Assembly: GCF_002217755.1 (NCBI RefSeq) | Contig: NZ_BCFL01000018.1 | Span: 682,001 to 746,000, forward strand | Source: Streptomyces hyaluromycini | GTDB taxonomy: Bacteria; Actinomycetota; Actinomycetes; Streptomycetales; Streptomycetaceae | DNA length: 64,000 nucleotides | Reading direction: 5' to 3' | Shown here: positions 17,195 through 25,569 of the stretch, piece after piece | How the letters are laid out: every line of letters begins with the position of its first letter | How positions within the stretch are numbered: the stretch's first letter is position 1 | Position numbers and translations under genes: made by a program | The notes under the pieces: generated by a model | Databases searched by the model: none | Seen by the model: the letters and a program-made list of their open reading frames with translations, nothing else | Told to the model about the DNA's origin: nothing

Positions 17195-19972
17195 CTACCC
17201 GTCCAGTCGCTCCAGTTGCTCCAGTGCGTCGCGCAGGGCGGCGCGGGAGGTGACGCCCAGTTTGGGGAAGGCCTGGTAGAGGTGGGTCGAGACGGTGCGG
17301 GGGGAGAGGAAGAGCCGTTCCGCTATCTGCTTGTTGGACAGGCCTGCGGCCGCCAGGCTCGCGATCTCCCGTTGCTGCGGTGTCAGCGCCGGCAGGTCCC
17401 GGGCCCGCGCCGGGGCGCCGCAGGCGCGCAGTTCCGCGTCGGCCCGCTCGGCCCACGGACGGGCGCCGAGCCGCCGGAAGGCCTCGGCGGCGGCCGCGAG
17501 TTGCTCACGCGCCCGGGCCGACGACCTGCCGCGGCGCAGCCGTTCGCCGTAGTAGAGCCGGATACGGGCGTGGTCGAAGGGCCAGCGTTCGGCGCCCTCG
17601 ACGGCCAGCGCCCGGTCGAACCCGCGGACCGCCGCCGCACCGCTCCCGGCGGCCAGCGCGGCGGAGCCGAGCAGCACCATGCGCAGCCGCGGTGACACCG
17701 CATCGAGCCCCGCGTCCCGGGCCGCCCGGACATGCTCCACGGCCTCCTGCCGGCGGCCGGTGCGCACCGCGGCCTCCGCCAGGTCCAGGATCGCCCACAG
17801 CGCGTGTCCCGCGAACGGCGCGAACGTCCCGGCCGGCGAGATCGTGCACACATGCCGGTAGGCCGCCTCGAAGTCGCCCTGCGACAGCGCGATCAGCGTC
17901 CTTGCGTGGGCCGCGTAGCAGCGGACGGCATGGCCCCGGCGGGAGCCGGCCCACTGGTCCATCTGGTCCGCGAACCCGCGCGCGTCCTCGAAGTCACCGC
18001 AGGCCGCGGCGGTACAGGCCAGGACGAACTTGCCGGTCCAGGACCGCAGCGGGTAGTCGAGATCCTCGCACCAGCGCAGGCCCTGGTGGGCCACCCGGCG
18101 CAGCTCCGGCCACTGGCCGGTGAACCAGGCGTGGCTGGCCCACAGAAACGAGGCCTGGATGGCCGGGAAGATGTTCTCGCCGCGCAGTCCGCCGCGGGCG
18201 GTGAGCAGCAGCGGCTCCTCGATCGCGCCGAGCCGGTCCGCGTAGGCGCCGGCCGTGGCGATCCGTACGATCCGCACCGGGTCCGGCGTGCCGGGCAGCG
18301 CCCGGACGGCGGCGTCCAGCCGGGCCCAGTCGGCCGGGCGGGCCCGGGCCGGGTCGCCGAAGGTGGCCCGCATCAGCCGCACGGTGTCCGGGACCGAGGT
18401 GCACTTCGCCAGCGTCGCGTCGAAGTCCGCCCACAGCTCGGACCGGCCGGCGTGCACGCACACCATGAACAGGGTGCTGAGCGCTTCGAGCAGCGTGACG
18501 TCGGAGAGGTCGTACGGCTCGGGCTGCAGGGCGATCGCGCCGGACAGCAGGCGGTGTGCGGTGTCGATGTCGCCGTAGCTGTTGAGGAGGTGCAGCGCGG
18601 CGGCCACCGCGACCGCCGGGGACTCCGCGTCCGGGGCGGCCTGCCGGGCGTCGTCGAGCAGCCGGGGTACGTCGCGCACGCTGCCGGTGAGGTTCGCGCC
18701 GACGTACGCCGCCTTGGCCAGCCGCCGGGCGTACCCGGAGCCCGCCGGGCTCAGTTCGGCGGCACGCACCAGGGCCGCGACCGCGTTCGGCCCGTCACCG
18801 CGATGGGCGGCGACCTCGGCGGTCTCCTCCAGCAGCTCGGCGATCCCCTCGTCGGGTTCGACGGCGGCCTGCGCCAGATGCCAGGCCCGCTGCTCGGGCA
18901 CCCCGTACCAGGCTTCGGCGAGCGCGCGGTGCACGTTGCGCCGCTGGTCGCCGGTGGACAGCTCCACCACGGCCGAGCGGATGAGCGAGTGCCGGAAGGC
19001 CAGCCGCCCGGCCGTCTCGTCGACCCGTACGAGCCGCGCGCGTTCCGCCGGGACCAGGTACTTCAGGGCATGTCCCCAGGCCCCCGCCCGGCGCACGACC
19101 ACCAGGTTGCCGCTGCCCTCCAGCGCGGCCACCAGCAGCAGGTGCCTGGTGAGGGGCGGCAGTGTCCTGATGCGGGCGGCGAAGGTCGACTGGAGCCGTT
19201 CGGTCAGCGGAATGCGGGCCGGCAGGGCCTGGGACGCGATGCGCTGGGACTCGCTCAGCGCGGCCGGGAGTTCCAGCAGCGCCAGGGGGTTGCCCTCGGC
19301 CTCGGCGATCAGCCGCCGCCGGACCCCTGACGCCATCTCCGGGAACCGTCGGCCGAGCAGCGCGCCGGCGGCAGTCTCGCCGAGCGGGCCCAGTTCGTGC
19401 GACGGCAGCCCGCTGTGGTCGAAGAAGCTCTCCTCACCGGGCCGGGCCGCGCAGACCAGCCCCGTTCCGGTGCCGGCGAGCCGGCGCGCCGCCTGCCCCA
19501 GGACGACGGCGCTGGCCCGGTCCAGCCACTGGGCGTCGTCCAGCACGAGCAGCGTGGGCATGTCATGGGAGAGCTCCGCGGCAAGCGCCACCACGGCCTC
19601 GGTGACCGCGTCGGGCCCGGGCGCCGTGCCCCGCTCGAAGCCGAGGGCCCCGGCGAGGACGGGGCTCCGCGCCGCCCTCGACTGGATCTCCGGCGCCGAC
19701 GTCAGCAACTGCTGCAGCGCGCCGTAACCGGTCTGCGCCCGGTACTGCACCCCCGCGGCCTGCAGCACCCGCAGCCCCGCGGCCTCGCCCCGGCGGACGG
19801 CCTCGGCAAGCAGCGCGCTCTTCCCGGCCCCCGGGTCCCCCAGCACCACCAGCGAGCCGCCCTGCCGCGGGATCCCGGCGAGGAAGCCGTCCAGCCGCTC
19901 CAGGTCGGCCTCGCGTCCGAGCAGAGGCTCTTCGCTGTGGGCAAAGTGCTCGGCGGCCCGGCCGTCGGTCAT
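17195..19972 (-). CDS. LAL-type LuxR transcriptional regulator, second copy
   Basis: A 925-residue LAL regulator similar in layout to that at 10490-13342. Walker A is LGDPGAGKSALLAEAVRR (about residue 42), Walker B is TLLVLDDAQWLDRA, and the middle is an alpha-helical TPR-like sensor. The C-terminal LuxR helix-turn-helix is LTPQQREIASLAAAG, NKQIAERLFLSPRTVSTHL, ending KLGVTSRAALRDALEQL. ATG 19972 has AGGAG 9 bases upstream; the frame is open 24 codons further. The two proteins end almost identically (AFPKL-VTSRA-LRDAL), so they are paralogues. It could activate the M20 hydrolase gene downstream; this is inferred only from adjacency. Confidence 0.92.
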   Translation of the reverse strand: MTDGRAAEHFAHSEEPLLGREADLERLDGFLAGIPRQGGSLVVLGDPGAGKSALLAEAVRRGEAAGLRVLQAAGVQYRAQTGYGALQQLLTSAPEIQSRAARSPVLAGALGFERGTAPGPDAVTEAVVALAAELSHDMPTLLVLDDAQWLDRASAVVLGQAARRLAGTGTGLVCAARPGEESFFDHSGLPSHELGPLGETAAGALLGRRFPEMASGVRRRLIAEAEGNPLALLELPAALSESQRIASQALPARIPLTERLQSTFAARIRTLPPLTRHLLLVAALEGSGNLVVVRRAGAWGHALKYLVPAERARLVRVDETAGRLAFRHSLIRSAVVELSTGDQRRNVHRALAEAWYGVPEQRAWHLAQAAVEPDEGIAELLEETAEVAAHRGDGPNAVAALVRAAELSPAGSGYARRLAKAAYVGANLTGSVRDVPRLLDDARQAAPDAESPAVAVAAALHLLNSYGDIDTAHRLLSGAIALQPEPYDLSDVTLLEALSTLFMVCVHAGRSELWADFDATLAKCTSVPDTVRLMRATFGDPARARPADWARLDAAVRALPGTPDPVRIVRIATAGAYADRLGAIEEPLLLTARGGLRGENIFPAIQASFLWASHAWFTGQWPELRRVAHQGLRWCEDLDYPLRSWTGKFVLACTAAACGDFEDARGFADQMDQWAGSRRGHAVRCYAAHARTLIALSQGDFEAAYRHVCTISPAGTFAPFAGHALWAILDLAEAAVRTGRRQEAVEHVRAARDAGLDAVSPRLRMVLLGSAALAAGSGAAAVRGFDRALAVEGAERWPFDHARIRLYYGERLRRGRSSARAREQLAAAAEAFRRLGARPWAERADAELRACGAPARARDLPALTPQQREIASLAAAGLSNKQIAERLFLSPRTVSTHLYQAFPKLGVTSRAALRDALEQLERLDG

Positions 19973-20050
19973 GCGCGGGCTCCTGACGAAGGGGTGCGGG
20001 CAGGGATGTCCCATGATGCGGGACGGGATGCCGATCGCCCTCATCGTTCG

Positions 20051-20095
20051 TCGTCTCGTCCGTCGTCTCGTCCGTCGTCTCGTCCGTCGTCGCGG
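20051..20095. repeat. 12-bp tandem repeat upstream of LAL gene
   Basis: Three and a half copies of TCGTCTCGTCCG lie between the oxidoreductase 3' end and the LAL start. Spacers are absent, so it is not CRISPR. It may be replication slippage; no function seen. Confidence 0.85.
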
Positions 20096-20174
20096 ACGGG
20101 CGCGTGCCGTCCGGTCCGCGGCGCCCGCGGAGCCCGGGGCCGGGCCGACGGCCCCCAGGAGGTGGCGGCGGCCC

Positions 20175-22508
20175 TCAGGAGGTGGCGGCGGACCGGCCGA
20201 TCGTCGCCCGGATGTGCTTCATCAGCGGCTGGTCGCTCTGTTCGCTGTAGTCGCACAGGGCGATCAGCACGTTCATCTCGGGCATGTACCCGGCCGCGCA
20301 GCCGCGGGGCAGGTCGTACGGAACGGCGAGGAAGCCGTTCAGGACCCGGGTGCTGCCGTCCTTGGCGGTACTGGTGATGTCGACCGGGTCGAACTCCTCG
20401 ATGCCGCGTTCGCGCATGTCGGCCGCGTTCATGAAGACGAGGGTGCGCAGGTTCCTGATCCCCCGGTAGCGGTCGTCGTCGGAGTAGATGGTGGTGTTCC
20501 ACTGGTCGTGCGAGCGCATGGTGCCGAGCGCCAGGGTGCCGGGCGCGGGTACGACGTCGGGCAGCGGCGCCGAGGAGAACTCGGCGCGCCCGGAGGGGGT
20601 ACGGAAGACGAGTTCCCGCGCGGGCTGCCGGATCCGGAACCCCAGCGGCAGCCGTACCCGCCGGTTGAAGTCCTCGAAGCCGTCCAGGACCTGCGCCATG
20701 GTGTCGCGGATCCGGTCGTAGTCCTCGACGTACCAGGCCCAGGGCGTACGGCTGTCGGGGAGCGCCGCTCGGGCGATACCGGCGATGACGGCGGGCTCGG
20801 ACAGCAGGTGCCCGGAAGCCGGCTTCTTCATGCCGACCGACAGATGCACCATGCTCATCGAGTCCTCGACCGAGCTGCTCTGGACGCCGCAGCGCTGGTG
20901 GTCCTTCTCGGTACGGCCGAGGCAGGGCAGGATCAGCGCCTGCCGGCCGTGGACCAGGTGGCTGCGGTTGAGCTTGGTGCTCACCTGGACGGTGAGTTCG
21001 CAGGAGCGCAGGGCCTCGTAGGTGGCCCGGGTGTCGGGCGCGGCGAGGGCGAAGTTGCCGCCCATGCCGACGAAGACCCTGACGTCGCCGCGTTGCATCG
21101 CCCGGATGGTGCCGACGGTGTCGAGCCCGTGCTCGCGGGGCGGATCGATCCCGCACACCTCGGCCAGCCGGTCCAGGAACTGCGGCTCGGGCCGGTGGTC
21201 GATGCCGCACGTACGGTTCCCCTGCACGTTGCTGTGCCCGCGCACCGGCGAGGGACCGGCGCCCTCCCGTCCGAGGTTGCCGCGCAGCAGGAGCACATTG
21301 ACGATCTCCCGCACGGTGTCGACCCCGTGCTCGTGCTGACTGACACCGAGGCACCAGCAGACGATGGAGCGGTCGGCGTCCCGGTATACCCGGGCCGCGC
21401 GCAGAATGTCGGCCCGGCCGATCCCGGACTGCCGCTCGATCTCCTCCCAGGGCGTGGCCTCGCACAGCTTCCGGTAGTCCTCGAAGCCGCTGGTGTACCG
21501 GTCGATGAACTCCTGGTCGAGTGCCTTGGGATCCGACGTGGCCTGGTCGAGGACGGCCTTGGCGATCCCCCGCAGCAGCGCCATGTCACCGCCGACGCGC
21601 ACCTGGAGGTCGAGGGTGCCGGTGCGGGTGGAGTGGAGAGAGGCCATGTCCACGAAGTCGTGCGGGATGATCGCCCGCCGCGACGCCGCCTCGATCAGCG
21701 GATTGACGTGCACGATCTGGGCGCCGCGCCGGTAGGCGTCAGAGAGGGCGGTGAGCATCCGGGGCGCGTTCGACGCGGCGTTCACGCCCATGATGAAGAG
21801 GGCGTCCGTGGCGTCCCAGTCCTGGAGGTCGACGGTGCCCTTGCCGGTGCCCAGCGAGGCGGCGAGGGCCCGCCCGCTGGCCTCGTGGCACATGTTGGAG
21901 CAGTCCGGCAGGTTGTTGGTACCGAGTTCGCGGGCCATGAGCTGGTACAGGAAGGTGGCCTCGTTGCCGAGCCGCCCGGAGGTGTAGAAGGCCGCCCGGT
22001 TCGGATCGCCCAGCCCCCGCAGCACCTGCCCGACCAGCGCGAACGCGTCACACCAGCTGATCGGCCGGTAGTGGTCCGACTCGGCGTCGTACACCATGGG
22101 CTCGGTCAGCCGCCCCTGGTCCTCCAGCGCGAAGTCGCTCCACTCGGACAGCTCGCCGACGGAGTGGGCGGCGAAGAACTCCCGCCCGACCCGCTTCCGG
22201 GTCATCTCCCAGGTGACGTGCTTGACCCCGTTCTCACAGAGATCGAGCCGCAGCCCCTTCATGTCGTCGGGCCACGCGCACCCCGGACAGTCGAACCCCT
22301 CGCCCTCGTGATTCATCTTCATGATCGCGCGGGGCCCCTCGACGAGCGCCCGCTCCCGCAGCAGGAACTTGCTCACGCTCTTGGCGGCGCCCCAGCCGGC
22401 GGCGGGATGGTGATACGGGTGGAAGAACGGCTCGCCCTCCGGCCGGGGCCCGACCTGCTCCCCCTCGTTGCGTCGCAGCCGCTTCTGCTCGTCGTGGGAG
22501 GTGCTCAC
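20175..22508 (-). CDS. Molybdopterin oxidoreductase, YdeP/FdhF-like alpha subunit
   Basis: A 777-residue protein of the molybdopterin oxidoreductase superfamily, of the type annotated FdhF/YdeP. It has the family's hallmark GFDCPGCAWPD (Cys about 74 and 77), then SNMCHEASGRALAASLGTGKGTV, GVNAASNAPRMLTAL and HVNPLIEAA of the cofactor-binding fold, and a C-terminal MopB domain with RSHDQWNTTIYSDDDRYRG. It would carry a bis-MGD molybdenum centre. The two-cysteine N-terminal motif differs from the four-cysteine 4Fe-4S motif of true formate dehydrogenases. There is no Tat signal, so it is cytosolic. Substrate unknown; E. coli YdeP is linked to acid resistance. GTG 22508 has GAAGGG about 9 bases upstream; GTG 22517 is the alternative. 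No electron-transfer subunit gene is adjacent. Confidence 0.88.
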   Translation of the reverse strand: MSTSHDEQKRLRRNEGEQVGPRPEGEPFFHPYHHPAAGWGAAKSVSKFLLRERALVEGPRAIMKMNHEGEGFDCPGCAWPDDMKGLRLDLCENGVKHVTWEMTRKRVGREFFAAHSVGELSEWSDFALEDQGRLTEPMVYDAESDHYRPISWCDAFALVGQVLRGLGDPNRAAFYTSGRLGNEATFLYQLMARELGTNNLPDCSNMCHEASGRALAASLGTGKGTVDLQDWDATDALFIMGVNAASNAPRMLTALSDAYRRGAQIVHVNPLIEAASRRAIIPHDFVDMASLHSTRTGTLDLQVRVGGDMALLRGIAKAVLDQATSDPKALDQEFIDRYTSGFEDYRKLCEATPWEEIERQSGIGRADILRAARVYRDADRSIVCWCLGVSQHEHGVDTVREIVNVLLLRGNLGREGAGPSPVRGHSNVQGNRTCGIDHRPEPQFLDRLAEVCGIDPPREHGLDTVGTIRAMQRGDVRVFVGMGGNFALAAPDTRATYEALRSCELTVQVSTKLNRSHLVHGRQALILPCLGRTEKDHQRCGVQSSSVEDSMSMVHLSVGMKKPASGHLLSEPAVIAGIARAALPDSRTPWAWYVEDYDRIRDTMAQVLDGFEDFNRRVRLPLGFRIRQPARELVFRTPSGRAEFSSAPLPDVVPAPGTLALGTMRSHDQWNTTIYSDDDRYRGIRNLRTLVFMNAADMRERGIEEFDPVDITSTAKDGSTRVLNGFLAVPYDLPRGCAAGYMPEMNVLIALCDYSEQSDQPLMKHIRATIGRSAATS

Positions 22509-22712
22509 GGCTCTCACCCTTCACCGTCGAGAGCGCACACCGCCGGGCCCGACGGCGTCCTTCCCATGCTAGGCACGCCGATCAGGGGAGGCGAGGCGAG
22601 CCGGGAGAGGCCGGACGAGCCGCGAGAGGCGCACGACAGGCGCGTATCACTCTGTGTGAAGGCCGCGTCACGACTGCCGCGGGACGGCGGAGCGGCCGGC
22701 CCTCGGGAGGGG

Positions 22713-23234
22713 TCAGGTGGCGGTCCCGAACTCCGACTGGCCGAGGTCGAAGTAGTCCACCCAGGAGGTGAACTGCCGGAAGTCCGGCGTCAGCTCGAAG
22801 ACACCGACGATCGGGAGGTCGACGTCGTGGTCGGCGTTCGTGTAGCGGTACGAGTCGACGCGTATCGCGATGACCGTGTTCCGCCAGGAAACGGCCTTCT
22901 GGATGTGGAGGGTGGTGTACCGGAGAATCCGGATCTGCTCCGCGAGGGCCTGCTGGATCGCGTCGCGTCCCGTGATGACACCCGGCAGGGGAACGTTCTG
23001 GTAGGTGGCGTCCTGGGCGAAGAAGGCGGCCAGTTCGGCGGCGTCCAGGTTCGACCACGCGGCACAGAACCGCTGGACGAGGGCGGTTCCCGGGCCCGGT
23101 TCCAGCGCGCCGCCGGTCTCCGGGAGCGACGGCGCCGCCGAGGCGGGCCCCCCGGCCGTCCCTAACCCGATGACGCCGAGGGAAGCACCCCCGGCGGCCC
23201 GGAAGAGTCCTCTTCTGGTGGAGCGGATGGCCAT
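22713..23234 (-). CDS. Exported limonene-1,2-epoxide hydrolase-like protein
   Basis: A 173-residue protein with a twin-arginine-type signal (STRRGLFRAAGGASLGVIGLG... PASA) and a SnoaL/NTF2-like fold resembling limonene-1,2-epoxide hydrolase. The active-site set of that enzyme can be matched: Tyr and Asn in TYQNVPLPG, the Arg-x-Asp pair in AIRVDSY, and Trp and Asp in SWVDYFDLG. If functional, it would open an epoxide with water outside the membrane; the natural substrate is unknown. Other NTF2-fold proteins have similar scaffolds, but retention of all these residues favours the hydrolase. ATG 23234 has GGAG about 11 bases upstream. It lies upstream of the molybdopterin oxidoreductase in the same direction, with about 200 bases between. 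Confidence 0.8.
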   Translation of the reverse strand: MAIRSTRRGLFRAAGGASLGVIGLGTAGGPASAAPSLPETGGALEPGPGTALVQRFCAAWSNLDAAELAAFFAQDATYQNVPLPGVITGRDAIQQALAEQIRILRYTTLHIQKAVSWRNTVIAIRVDSYRYTNADHDVDLPIVGVFELTPDFRQFTSWVDYFDLGQSEFGTAT

Positions 23235-23363
23235 GCCGAACTCCGTTGCTCGTGCGGCGGATTGTGCCGCCTGTGTAGCAGCGGGCGGCCATGGCGCCGT
23301 GAACGTGACGCGGGTAGCCGACCGAAGGGGAAGAGGCTCCGCCCGAAGGGGAGCCTCTCCGGG

Positions 23364-24203
23364 CTATTTGACCGACCCCGCCATCACGCCCTGCACGAAG
23401 TGCCGCTGGAAGGCGAAGAACACCACCACGGGCACCACGAGGGACAGGAACGCGCCCGGCGCCAGCACGTCGATGTTGCTGCCGAACTGCCTGATCTGCG
23501 ACTGGAGTTCGACGGTCAGCGGCTGCGAGGAGCTGTCCGCGAACAGCAGGGCCACCAGCATGTCGTTCCAGACCCACAGGAACTGGAAGATGGCGAGGCT
23601 GGCGATCGCCGGCCGCCCCACCGGAAGCACAAGGCGGGTGAAGATCCGCCACTCGCTGCCGCCGTCCATCCGGGCGGCCTCCAGCATCTCCTTGGGCATC
23701 TCGGCGAAGTAGTTCCGCAGCAGGAACACCGCGAACGGCAGTCCGTACGCCACGTGGAACAGCACCACACCGGGAATCGTGCCGAACAGGCCCAGTTGCC
23801 CGAAGAGTTTGGCGACGGGCAGCAGGCCGATCTGCACCGGTACCACCAACAGGGCGACCACCAGCAGGAACACGGGTTCACGGCCCGGGAAGTCCAGCCA
23901 GGCGAAGGCGTATCCGGCCAGCGCCGCCACCACGACCACCAGCGTGGTCGCCGGTACCGAGATCAGCACGGTGTTCCAGAAGGCCTGGGTCATGCCCGAG
24001 TTCTTCAGCAGGGCCGAGTAGTTGTCGAAGGACAGCTGCCCGGGACTGGTGAACGCCGTCCACCAGCCGCTGCTCGCCGAGTCCTGCGAGGACCGCAGCG
24101 AGGACAGCAGCAGCCCGGCGAGGGGGGTGAGCCAGACCAGCCCGACCACCACGAGGAAGGCCTGCACCACGGCGTTGCCCAGGCCGCGCCTGATCACGTT
24201 CAT
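23364..24203 (-). CDS. Sugar ABC transporter permease, MalG/AglG type
   Basis: A 279-residue integral membrane permease with about six membrane segments. It carries the EAA loop that docks the ATPase (EMLEAARMDGGSEWRIFTRLVLPVGRPA), and its C terminus is typical of MalG-like carbohydrate permeases (FVQGVMAGSVK). It is last in an operon of glucosidase, binding lipoprotein and two permeases. Its ATG overlaps the stop of the preceding permease in ATGA, so the two are translationally coupled; GGAGGAG lies upstream. No ATPase gene is in the operon. In Streptomyces such importers share the multitasking ATPase MsiK encoded elsewhere, so that is expected. Confidence 0.93.
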   Translation of the reverse strand: MNVIRRGLGNAVVQAFLVVVGLVWLTPLAGLLLSSLRSSQDSASSGWWTAFTSPGQLSFDNYSALLKNSGMTQAFWNTVLISVPATTLVVVVAALAGYAFAWLDFPGREPVFLLVVALLVVPVQIGLLPVAKLFGQLGLFGTIPGVVLFHVAYGLPFAVFLLRNYFAEMPKEMLEAARMDGGSEWRIFTRLVLPVGRPAIASLAIFQFLWVWNDMLVALLFADSSSQPLTVELQSQIRQFGSNIDVLAPGAFLSLVVPVVVFFAFQRHFVQGVMAGSVK

Positions 24204-25564
24204 CGCTGACTCCTCCGGAAGCGCCGGACGTTGAAGGCCATGGCCGGGATCACCAGGACCAGCAGCAGCACGCCGAGCGCGCTGCCGAGCCCCTGGTTGT
24301 TGCCGCCGCCGAAGGACACCAGCCACATCTGGGTCGCGAGGACGGTCGCGTCCTCCTGCACCGGCCCCGGCGCGATGATGTAGACGAGGTCGAAGACCTT
24401 CATCACGTTGATGACGAGGGTCACGAACACCACGGTGAGCACCGGCGCCAGCAGCGGCACGGTGATGCGCCGGAAGATCTGCCACTCGTTCGCGCCGTCC
24501 ATCCGGGCGGCCTCAAGGGCGTCCCGGGGCAGAGCGGCCAGCCCGGCGCCGATCAGCACCATCGCGAACCCGGTCCAGATCCACAGGTAGGCCCCGATGA
24601 TGGCGGGTGTGACGAGGGCGGGTCCGAGCCAGGAGACGCCCTGGTAGGGCTGGGCGAAGTTGGAGGCGGGCAGCTCGACCCCGTAGGAGCCGGCCGCCAG
24701 TCCCGTGAAGCGGAAGGAGCCGTCGGCCGCGGTGCTGGTGCTCGCGACCGTCTTGCCGTCGTCGGCGCGCACCGCCTCGACCTTCATCCGCGGCAGCCCG
24801 CTCTCCTTGCGGTCGACCACACCGGGTCTGCCGCCGCCGCCCGGGGTGAAGTCCAGGTAGACCACCCCGCTCAGTTCACCGGCCGCGGCCCGGCGCTGCG
24901 CCGCCGGGTAGGCGGGCCGCGCACCGCCCGGCAGGTCCTTCGGTGCGACGCCCACCAGCCCGAGGTTCACCGTGTCGCCCGGTCCGAGGTTCGCGGCCGT
25001 GCGGTACGAGCCGTCCTTCTCCGCGGTGAGGTCCTGGCCGGTGCGGGCGCGGGCGGTCGGGTACTCGGCGGTGCCCTTGAACGCGTTGTGCACGGTGACC
25101 ACGGCCGCGTTGAGCACGCCCTTGTGCGGGTCCTCGTCGTAGGCGAGCCGGAAGATGATGCCGGCGGCCAGGAAGGACACCGCCATCGGCAGGAACAGCA
25201 GCAGCTTGAAGGCGGTCGCCCAGCGCACCTTCTCCACCAGCACGGCGAGGATCAGGCCGAGCCCGGTGAGCAGGGTGGGGGCCACCAGCACCCAGATCAC
25301 GGTGTTGCGGATGGCCTTGAGGGTCGCCGGGTCACTGAACATCTCGGTGTAGTTGTCGCCGCCGACGAACCGGGTGCCGGACGCGTCGAAGAAGCTGCGG
25401 CCGATCGAGAACAGCACGGGGTAGACGACCAGCGCGCCCAGCAGGAGCAGGGCCGGGAAGACGAAGAGCAGGGCGATGATCCGCCCGCGGCGCCGGGTCC
25501 GCCGGGCGCGTTCGGCCTGCCCGGTGACGGGTGGTCCGGTCTGTGGAGCCACAGTCGCGGTCAC
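24200..25564 (-). CDS. Sugar ABC transporter permease with extracytoplasmic domain insertion (MalF/AglF type)
   Basis: A 454-residue permease, much longer than the usual 290-330. Segments at about 30-50, 88-108 and 118-140 precede an inserted soluble region of about 165 residues (roughly 145-312); the remaining membrane segments and the EAA loop (EAARMDGANEWQIFRRITVPLLAPVL, about 357) follow. The insertion contains GVVYLDF, MKVEAVRADDGKTVASTSTAADGSF and TGLAAGSYGVELP, a beta-sandwich pattern of Cna-B/carboxypeptidase-regulatory-like domains. It would face outward, where MalF also carries a periplasmic loop, and may help hold the binding protein. GTG 25564 lies 6 bases after the lipoprotein stop. 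Confidence 0.9.
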   Translation of the reverse strand: MTATVAPQTGPPVTGQAERARRTRRRGRIIALLFVFPALLLLGALVVYPVLFSIGRSFFDASGTRFVGGDNYTEMFSDPATLKAIRNTVIWVLVAPTLLTGLGLILAVLVEKVRWATAFKLLLFLPMAVSFLAAGIIFRLAYDEDPHKGVLNAAVVTVHNAFKGTAEYPTARARTGQDLTAEKDGSYRTAANLGPGDTVNLGLVGVAPKDLPGGARPAYPAAQRRAAAGELSGVVYLDFTPGGGGRPGVVDRKESGLPRMKVEAVRADDGKTVASTSTAADGSFRFTGLAAGSYGVELPASNFAQPYQGVSWLGPALVTPAIIGAYLWIWTGFAMVLIGAGLAALPRDALEAARMDGANEWQIFRRITVPLLAPVLTVVFVTLVINVMKVFDLVYIIAPGPVQEDATVLATQMWLVSFGGGNNQGLGSALGVLLLVLVIPAMAFNVRRFRRSQR

Positions 25565-25569
25565 GGCCG

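Noticed and set aside
20051-20095. Short regular repeats that might be a CRISPR array
   Set aside because: Units are 12 bases, directly adjacent, without spacers or cas genes.
20175-22508. Calling the molybdopterin enzyme a formate dehydrogenase
   Set aside because: It lacks the four-Cys 4Fe-4S motif and partner subunits; the CPGCAWPD motif marks the YdeP-like group.
19971-23165. Long plus-strand frame across the oxidoreductase region
   Set aside because: Runs opposite three well-supported minus-strand genes and their gaps; no domain or ribosome site.
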